Shown here: piece after piece, positions 1 to 9,600 of the stretch
Numbering within the stretch: position 1 is the first letter of the stretch
Layout: the number at the start of each line of letters is the position of its first letter
NCBI RefSeq assembly: GCF_901933205.1
Contig: NC_044585.1
Location: forward strand, 310,001-374,000
Length of the DNA: 64,000 bases
Reading direction: 5' to 3'
From: Camarhynchus parvulus
Lineage: Eukaryota > Chordata > Aves > Passeriformes > Thraupidae
Position numbers and translations under genes: made by a program
The notes under the pieces: model-generated
Database searches by the model: none
The model's input: the letters and a program-made list of their open reading frames with translations, nothing else
What the model was told of the DNA's origin: nothing

Positions 1-533
1 CCCCCGCCTTGAGTCTGTCCCCACTCCTATTATCATGGTAGGATGTTAACCTGGTGCTTCTAAAATGCTGTCAGCATCCCGACCTTGCTGCAGGAACCCA
101 TCCTTACAGCATCCCCCCTGTCCCCTAGGCCTCATCCCTTTGCCCAGGGATTTGTTCTGAAGGTTTTGGCCGTGTTGAGTAGCCCTTGCTGTATTTCAGG
201 GCCCCCTTTGCAGATCAGCTCCATACCCTAGTGACTGGAGGGGACTTGGCAGGTGTCTGTGAAATGATGGCCCACGAGAGAGAAACAAAGTCAGAGCAGG
301 AAGGTGTTCCCCTGGAAGGGCTCACCCTGAGTCCCTCCATCAGCCCTGATGATGCAGCAGGACCGCTCAGACCCTTGTACCCACATGGTGTCATGTGAGC
401 AGCACAGTTCTGCCTCAGTTTCCCTGCACAGCCACTGTCCCAGCACGGGCTCTGCATTCCCCTGTCAATCCCAGAACCCACTGATGTTCCGCATTCCCAA
501 CCTGCTGAGATCCCTCCTGGCCCCGGCACTCAC
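1..533 (-). other. SCARF2: SCARF2 intron 8, partial
   Basis: Sequence after the exon 8 donor in transcript sense. No minus-strand reading resembling the SCARF2 cytoplasmic tail was found, so exon 9 and beyond lie outside. No repeats recognised. Confidence 0.7.
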
Positions 534-651
534 CTGCTGGCTTCGTCCTTCTTGCGGCACACGCAGCAGCAGCAGAGCAGGGAGAGCAGGAGGATGAGCA
601 GCAGCGCCAGGAGGGCCCCTGCCCCGATCACCCCCATCCTCTGGTTGGCCT
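534..651 (-). CDS. SCARF2: SCARF2 exon 8: transmembrane segment
   Basis: A 118-nt exon, residues 426-463, reading ANQRMGVIGAGALL, then a leucine-rich helix, CCCCVC and KKDEAS. Human SCARF2 has NQRKGVMGAGALL here. Acceptor TTGCAG at 652-653; donor AG|GTGAGT at 533-532. The open phase implies further coding exons to the left of the window. Confidence 0.92.
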
Positions 652-3600
652 CTGCAAGGCAGACCCGTGGCTCAGCCCGGGGCCAGCGTGTGGCACAGCC
701 CAGCCCGTGGCAGAGCCCAGCCCATGGCAGAGCCCAGCCCATGGCAGAGCCCAGCCCATGGCACAGCCCAGCCCGTGGCACAGCCCAGCCCATGGCAGAG
801 CCCAGCCCATGGCACAGCCCAGCCCATGGCACAGCCCAGCCCATGGCAGAGCCCAGCCCGTGGCACAGCCCAGCCCATGGCAGAGCCCAGCCCATGGCAG
901 AGCCCAGCCCATGGCAGAGCCCAGCCCATGGCACAGCCCAGCCCGTGGCAGAGCCCAGCCCATGGCAGAGCCCAGCCCGTGGCAGAGCCCAGCCCATGGC
1001 AGAGCCCAGGCTATGGCACAGCCCAGCCCGTGGCAGAGCCCAGGCCATGGCACAGCCCAGCCCGTGGCACAGCCCAGCCCGTGGCAGAGCCCAGGCTATG
1101 GCACAGCCCAGCCCGTGGCAGAGCCCAGGCTATGGCAGAGCCCAGCCCGTGGCACAGCCCAGCCCATGGCAGAGCCCAGCCCGTGGCAGAGCCCAGCCCG
1201 TGGCAGAGCCCAGCCCGTGGCAGAGCCCAGCCCGTGGCAGAGCCCAGCCCGGCACAGCCCAGCCCGTGGCAGAGCCCAGCCCATGGCAGAGCCCAGCCCG
1301 TGGCAGAGCCCAGCCCGTGGCAGAGCCCAGCCCCAGCGCTGGCACTCACCCATGTGGCAGGCGCCCGTCAGGGGGTCGCAGGCGCCATCGTGGCAGCCGC
1401 AGACTTCGGCACAGTTGGCTCCGTAGCGTCCAGGAGGGCAAGTCAGGTTACAGCTGGAGGGAAGGGCTGGATGAGAGTAGTGCATCCCCCACCCCAGGCA
1501 CAACAGTGGGAGCCACTTGGCTGCCAGCTTCTCCCAAACCCTCCATGTTCCAGGGAGCACGCCTCCAGTTTGCTCCGACACAGCTCCTCCACACCCTGGG
1601 GGAACCCTTAACCCACAGGGATCAGGAGCCCATCACCCATGCAATGGCTTTGCCCCATCACTCAAGGGATTTGGCCCAGCTGGATCTCAGACACTCTTAC
1701 TGCTCTCTGCATGTCAGTTCCCCATTAGACACAGTAATTAGGAAAGGTCATCAACCCAGCAGTCACATCTAAAGACACCCTGATGTCACTCTCAGGGATT
1801 CCAGCTCAGCTCAGTGGTGACATGGCCACGGCACTCCAGCCCCACCCCCCACCAAACCAGGCAAAGCCACAGTGGCCACAAGCTGGGAAAGTGCCCAGAT
1901 TGACTTTTTTTTTTGCCTCCAAGAAGGAAAAACAACAGAGCAGCCCTAAGACCCTTCCAGTTTGGTTATGCCTGGTGCCAAATCTCCACTGCTGGTAAAA
2001 TGACTTCCTGATGGTGTCATGGAGATGATGGGGGCAAGCATAAATGGGCACCGATCCACAAATCTCAAGGGCTGGAGTATGGAAAACATGGTGTCAGCAG
2101 ATCCATCCCAACCCGCCTCCCCAGCCATGGGCCAGGCACTGCAGAGCAGGACCCAGCTGGAGCTGGGACATGTTGGCAGCGTTGCTGGGCACCAAATCCT
2201 CTGCCAGCTGCATCCCAGCTGGAGTGGCTGCAGCTGGACAGAGCCAGTGGGCCCCAGCCCAAACCCACTCCCCTGGGGACACAGCTGCCCCCAGCCCTGG
2301 GCACCATGCCCCAAGGCTGCTCAGCCCATTTCACACTCCAACAACTTGCAAAGTGCCACCTTGGCCAAGCCTGGTGCCTGCTGTGTGCCTGTCATGTGCC
2401 AGTTGTGTGCCTGTCTTGTGCCTGCTAGGATGGGTGCTGAGCTCCTGCGTCTGCTGCGCTGTATGGGGCAGCAGAACAGGAGCAGGGATAGTCCCCCAGC
2501 AAGGCCAAACCTCTCACCCTACCACTTGGCCCCACAGTTCTGTCCCAGGCTGAGATTTTAGGAGAGCAGAGGAGGGTGGTTTTTTTCCAGGAGAGTCTGA
2601 TACTTCTGGGAAAGACAGAGAAGATAAAGCACTTTGTGCACACAAAAATATTTTAGCAGCTGCTCCTTTAGCGTGCTCCTGACACAGAGCTGAGAGGACA
2701 TTCTGTATGGCAAGGATGTTGCTTGTGCCTTCGTTGCAGAAATCCCCTTTTTAGCAAAATTGTACCCTGCTGACAAAAACACTGGTTTGGATATAGTCGC
2801 AGGGATTTGCCTGAGCACCCAGAACATTCCTGAGCCTGCCTTACTGCACCACTTGGCACAGCTCAGCTCAAGGTTCCAGCACCAAGGCTGCATCCTGAGC
2901 ATCCCCCATCCCCACCTTCCCAGTGCTGTGCCAGAGTCTCAGAACAGGTTGATCCACACTCTGCCCTCTGGCACTGTGCTGAAAGCATCACCACACCCCC
3001 CTGAGACCCTCTCACCTCTGCCTTTGCTACCAAAGGTGGCCATGATCCTCAGGCTGGGCATCCTAAACTGGTGCCAGTGTCCAGCAACTGTTCCAGCACC
3101 ACAGTTAGTTGGCAAAGCCCCACCACCCCACCCCCCAAAATGCAAATGATCCCTGTTTTTATGTCTTGAGTGAAATGCCAGCATGGGCAAGATGCCAGCT
3201 CTAAATCCCCATCCTTGCTGTCACCCTCTGTTAATTGCTGGGAAAACCTGAGCACCACGCAGCAGGACCTGCGGGAGCTGTCTGCATGTCCCAGCTGGCT
3301 GGAAAATGCTTTCCTCATCCTTTCACACAACATTTCAGTCCCACACTGGGTAAAACTACCCGAGGATGAGTAGACCCTCGATGGCCCTTGTGCCCCTGGA
3401 GTGGGGGAAGGAGAAGGCCTGGGGAAGACCCCAGACAGAGGCAGAGCTTTAAGTGGGAGCCCCCCAGGAATGCCATCCCTGTGAGGCTGTTTGTAATTCT
3501 GTGATGTGGTTTTCTCTCTGTTTTTGGATAGAAATTCCACCCTTGACTTGAAAAACCCCAAAAAACCACCACTTTTTGTTGATTTGTTTTTGCCAAACAG

Positions 3601-6600
3601 GCCTTTTCTAAAGCACAACACCCCTTGCTGCTCTGTGAGCTTGTCCTTCCCCCTCTGCTCACCAATCATCCCAGCTATCGCCCAAGAGCGCTTCTGCTGC
3701 AGGAAACCTCTCAGCTGGCAACAGCATAGGGCACAAGGGGGCAGGAGGTGCCTGAGCATCACCTGTGCCATGAGGTGCCCCCAGGCAAGCTCACCAGTGC
3801 CTCACTTACTATGTGCCATGGGAGCCGGGGTGGCAGAGGCACTGCCCAGTCTCGAAGTGGCACTGGCCATTGACGCAGTCGCTGCAGACGAAGGCGCAGT
3901 TCTCCCCGTATGTCCCGTTCCGGCACTTGGTTTCACACCTGGGAGGGATGAGGGCAAGATGCTGGAGCACTTGGGGACCTCCAGCATCCTTCCACATGCA
4001 CGGAGATGGGGCTGTATATCACCGTGGTGGCTTGCGGTTTCTGAAGCCAGGAGAGGGGTACAGGGATGGACTGAGCCCACTGACACGGCCATGGAACTGG
4101 AGGGAGTCTGCGAGACCCCTGCCTATGCCCCTCGGACGCTGGATGGGTCAGTGGAGCTCAGCTCTCAAGCTGGGATGCTCTTCTGCAAACTACTGTGCCC
4201 AGGATCGATTCCAGGGCTGCAAAACCCTTCAGTGACCCTGTTCCCTGGGAGAATCAGGGAAGTCAGGCACTGCTCTCCCAGAACCCAGTGCTGCACCCAG
4301 CTGCACTCACCGGTCTCCGATCCAGCCCGGATTGCAGTGGGAGCATTTGCCATTGATGTGATTGCAGGTGTGGCCATCCTTGCAGGGGGGACAGAGCTTC
4401 TCGCAGCCCTCTCCGTAGAAGCCAGGTGAGCAGGGCTGGTCGCACTTGGTGCCATTCCAGCCTGCCTCACACGTCAGGCAGCGCCCATCGGCCACGGTGC
4501 ACGGCTGCAGGCTCTTGCACTGCCCACACCTGCAACGAGGGGAACCCATCACCCAGCACAGCCCAAATCCTCCTGCTGCCACCTCCCACTGGTACCAGAT
4601 CAGAGCCAGCAGGGATGGCCACTCACCGCCTCCTGCAGCCCTGGCCGTAGAAGCCGGCCGGACACGGCTCGCGGCAGTACTTGCCCCGGTAGCCCGGCTC
4701 GCAGGTGCAGGTCCCGTCCACCTGGTTGCACTTGCCCTTGTAGCACTGGCAGTAGCGGTCGCAGCGAGGCCCGAAGGTCCTCTCCCGGCACTGGCAGCGC
4801 CCCGTGAACTGCTCACAGGGCGAGTTGTTGCAGGAGCACTGGTTGTTGCAGCCACGGCCCCACCAGCCAGGCTGGCACAGGCAGTTGCCTGTCTGCTGGT
4901 CACACTGGGAACTGTGGCTGCAGTAGCAGGAGCTGGAGCACTGTGGGCCCCACCAGTTGGGCTCGCAGGTGCATTTGCCCGTCTTCTGGTCACACTTGCC
5001 GTGCTTGCAGAGGCAGATGTTCTCGCACTTGGGGCCCCAGCGGTTGAGGTTGCAGGTGCACTGGCCCGTCACATCCTCGCACTGCCCATTGGGATGGCAG
5101 GTGCACATTTCCTTGCAGTCAGGACCCCAGAACTGCCGGGGGCACTCTGTGGGGAGAGCCATCGGCCTCAGCACTGCCCACAGGGGCAAATCCATCCAGG
5201 CACCAGTGGAGACCTCCAGTCTCCCCAGCACCTCTTGATCACAGTCCTCCCTCTCCTCCTCCCAGTGCACTGGATCTAAGAGGAGACCCCGGCAAGGGGA
5301 CAATGCCCTGGGAAACAGAGCCAGGGGACAGGCAAGGGCAGAGCTAGAGCAGTCACAGCTCCATTCCTGATGATCTGCTCTGGAAAGTCACCCCAGGATG
5401 AGCCAGGTCCACCCCGGTGAACCCCCTGAGCACACAAAGGCACCCGCCAGTACTCACTGGTGTCGCAGTTGGCACCGAAGTAGCCGTGGCGGCAGCGGCA
5501 CTCGCCGGGCCTGACGCATACCTCGTTCTCCTTGCAGGTGAAGTTCCCCTCGCACACGGCTGTACAGATGGACAGACAGCAGCCATGAGTACCAGTGCTT
5601 GTGTCCTAAAGCCCCCCAGACCCCCCCCCAGAGCAGAAAAAGGGCTGTGCAGTGACCCTCTGAGTCCTGCTGAGCTGCGGCACTGTGCTATCCTGGCAAG
5701 CAGCTGCCTGGGGCTGGATGGGCCCCTTTGCAGAAAAATTCCACCAGCCTCCTGTCACCCAGCTCAGCTCCATCTCTGCCACCCAGAGAGGATGCCATCT
5801 ATCCCAGCCACCAGCCTTCTGCCACCCAGCCAAGCCATGTCCCTGCCAGAGGCTGCACCCAACGGTGTTGTCCCAGCTCAGCTCCGCATTGCTAGAGGGG
5901 AGAAGGGGACACAGAGTAGAGGGGTTGTGGGCACTGTCATCCCAGCACTGCCTCTCCCATGTGGCCACTTGCCCCCAAAGGCCACCAGCCCCTCTCCTGC
6001 CGAGAGGATCTCATGCTGAGACTGATGCCTGGAGCCAGCCAAGCACAGGATGTGGTGCAGGCAGCACTCGCAGATCCCACACCGCCCTGGACAAGCTTCC
6101 TTAGGCACTGGGACAGGGAGAGACAACCACCCATCCCAGCCACCTTACCTGGGACTTGTTAGACCTACGGTGATGGATATTATAGAAATCCCTAAAATAG
6201 ACAGATTACACAGGTTAGGAGCAGTGAGTCTAAAGGTTAGAGCAGGTTTGGGGGCAGGAGATGAGAACAGCTCGCTGTGGGACCATCCTCCCCCCATTGT
6301 CCTGCCAGATCCTGTCCTTCTCCCCTCCAAACAGGCACATCCCGTTCTCAGCACATGCAGTGAGTAGTTACAGGGCTCATGCACAGTGGGTTAGTTGGTT
6401 ATGTGCACTTTGGTCCCAGCTGCAAAGTGCCACCTCCAGTTCTCCTGGGGTGTGGTGAGCCCTGTGGCCAGCTGAGACTGTGGGGGAGCTCCAGAGCAGC
6501 TGCCTCCATTGTGGTGGCAATGCAGGGAATGATGCTCCCAGGGTTTCATGCTGAGCATCCATGCTGAGCTCGCTGTGGCCCCCATTAAAGAGCTATGACA

Positions 6601-9600
6601 CCTTTTAGGACCCCAGCCCAAGCTCAGTGGTCTTTGGCAGCCCAGCAGCCTCTTCCCAGTGAGGCCACAAGAGACCACGTGCCTGGTGTGGGTAGCTTCA
6701 GCTTCACTGCTGGCTCTGGTTCAGGTCCCCACGCTGCTGCAGCATCTGTGGGGAATCTCAGTCCCATCCCTGCAGCTGCACCTTCATCCTGGGGGACACT
6801 TCACTGTCCCTTAGGACCCCGAGCAGCACCCCCAAGTCCTCAGACCCAGAGCTGGCTGGTAAGGAAAGAAACCCCCACAGCTCTGTGACCCCTGACACTG
6901 GGGCTGAGCACTCATTCCATCCACACCGTGCTGGCCTGGGGCGCTGCAGGGAGACAGGACCCTGGCTGCAGGGCCCCAGGCCAGGGAGTCCCAGCCACAG
7001 GACACATCAAGGTGGCCCCTGACAGTGGTGGTGAGGCCAGGAGGGCTCAGTGAAGGATGGCCAGAGCCCAATGAAGCAAAATGCTGGTGTTTACCTATTA
7101 AACACTCGCTCCCTTGTTGCCTCCATCCCTGGCAGCACACGAGAACCGAGGAGCTGCAGCGATAGAAAAAAGCATCACAAATAGTTACAACCTTCAGAAA
7201 GTCCTGGCCCTTCCCAAAAACCCACCAGGAGCACTGAAGCCATGATGGTAAGAGATCCTGCTGGGAGTTTCTGCACCTCCAAAGGGGAAGGAGAGCTCTT
7301 GGCTCCTCCTCCAGCACACAGAGAGTTAATGGATCTGCTGGGGGATCCCATGGATGCCCCACCAGCCATTAAGGTGATGCTAGGACTAAGAATAGATCCA
7401 GTTTTTCCCATTAATGAGTGATGAAAAAGCAAAAGTCATGTGTGCAACCTCCACAATAAAAAAAATCCAAAGGCCCTCCCCCGCCCCCTCCCCTCCCCCA
7501 AAAAAAGGCAAGGTTCTAAATGTCCCAGAGGAAAACATGACTTGAATTGCAGGCTAGTGCTTTGTGGCCTGGGGATGGAATCCCAAAGGCAGGTTGGAAC
7601 CACCTGGCTGGAATAGCTGGAACACAGCGAGCTCCCAGGGAATGTCCCTATGTAGAAGCGGGGGGGGGCAACTGCAGGCAGCTGGAATGTGTCCCTGAGC
7701 TCTTGAGAGTCCTGGAGTGCCATCACCTCCAGGGACTACCAGGCACAGGATCATCAGGCAGGACATTTTTGGCACAAGATTGACCAGGACGGGGGCTCAG
7801 ACCCACTCAGAGGCTCAGCCAGGGATGCTCAGCTCTCTGCTGGGAAGGGACACGTGGGGACATCTCACCTACACTTCGTCAAAGAACCCCCCCCGGGCAA
7901 ATGTTTGGGGGCTCATGATGCTGCAATTGGGGGTGGGGAGTACACTCCCCATGACCCCACAGAAATCTCTGTTCATCCCTGGAGCCACCCACTCATCCTT
8001 GGGGTGACCCACACCGCTTGGTCCCACAGGGAGGGAGCGATGCTGGAGGGTCGCAAACAGCCCCAGCCGATGCCGCAGTCAAGGAAAACTTCACCCGGGC
8101 TGGGCTGGCGCGGCAGCCTGGAATGCATCTGGCTTTTTCTTTTTCTTTTTTTTTTTTTCCTTTTCCTCTTTATATGTAACAAATGCAGAAGAGGAGGAGA
8201 CAGTGAGGAAGTATTCGCTCGAACGCAGCGCAGTCACAGGACCCCGTCTGGCTGCCAGACCGCCTCATCCCGGGGCCGGGCGGGAGCTGCCAGCGGCGCC
8301 TCGGCCCGAGCGGCCCCGGGGCCGCAGCCCCGCCCGGCCCCGCCGTGTCCCCCTCGTCGGGGCGGACAGTGAAAAGCTGGAAAGGAGGCAGAAAAGAACC
8401 ACAAAAATGATTCAAGGCCTGGAAAAAATGCCTTGCAGCCGGAGCCCAAAATAGCTCCATCTCTGCAGCCCGTGGAAGCAGCCCCAAGATGCTGCAATGG
8501 CAGCGGCACAAACACCCCCCCACAGGGACCCTTGGGCTCAAGGGGGGGCTCTGCTCCCGCCGAGCATGCAAGGGGTTAATGCATGGGATTAATGGCTAAG
8601 GGGGGGCAACCACCAAATCGCTTCCCTGAGGACTGGGCAGGCTGGAGTCAAGGTCCTTCTCTGCAAAAGGCTTCGGGCTGTGCCCCCCAAAAATCTTTGC
8701 CAGCTGTGCTGGGATACCCAAGCAGAAGTGGAGAAGGGCCCATAGTGCTCTTGCCCTCCCATGGCATGGCCAAAGCCTCACTGTTGCACCTGGGGTTGCT
8801 TTCACCAATCCACCCTTTAGAAATTCAGTTTGGCGGCTTTTAGAATGAAATCATCACAGGTTTACCAGAGGAAACTCTTCCACCTTGGAAACCTGCCTCC
8901 AACAGCTCAGCCTGGCCACGAAAATGGGCATCACCTGAAATGTGCCAAAAAATATCCTTTGTGATGAGCTGATGGTGGGGACCTGGGAGTTATTGGGACA
9001 TGGTGGCAGGAGGGGAAAACTTCTGCCATGAGCTGGAGGAGGTGAGCGGCACCACAACCACCCCCAGCTGGGAGCCAGCCCACCACCTCGCAGGATTTGG
9101 GCTTATCTGTTCCCTGATAGCTAATCTCTCCTTCCCTGTGCCTGCTGATGGCCTCCCACACCCTGCTCAGCACCCATCTCATTTATCAGCAGCTTTGACA
9201 GCAAATAAACTTGGTCCTGTGGCAAGGAGAGGTAGCCAGGATGTGACACTGGAAAACCATTGCTCCCAGTGAGGTACAAGGACTGGTCCCAGCACAGCCA
9301 GTCCACAGAGGGTCAGTGCTGGCTGCAGGTCGCCAATGCTCATCAGGGTGTGGGACTAAAAGGTGTTTCATGGCCTCAGCTCCTTGACAAAGGGCTTGTT
9401 CCACATGCCCCCTGACCACTGGAAAAGGATAACTGAGAGCTGTGTTTAAAAGCTCGTTCCTGACCCACACGGACCTGGCACTGCAAACATCCACTCTGCA
9501 AATACTTTTTTTCCTTCAAAGCACTACAAATGCTGGGAAAAAAACAATGAAAAGCTGCCTCTGAGCTGTGGCCAGGGCTTGAGACCTCAGCTGATGTGGA

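Noticed and set aside
552..1772. A 406-codon plus-strand reading and several other long readings over the SCARF2 intron 7 array
   Set aside because: They are products of the 17-bp repeat, which keeps every frame open; the real exons 7 and 8 lie on the other strand on either side.
4623..5303. The EGF-rich exon as MEGF10/MEGF11 or SCARF1 rather than SCARF2
   Set aside because: Residue-by-residue recall agrees best with SCARF2, including the signal-peptide exon with RGRNVCRA and the transmembrane exon with GAGALL.
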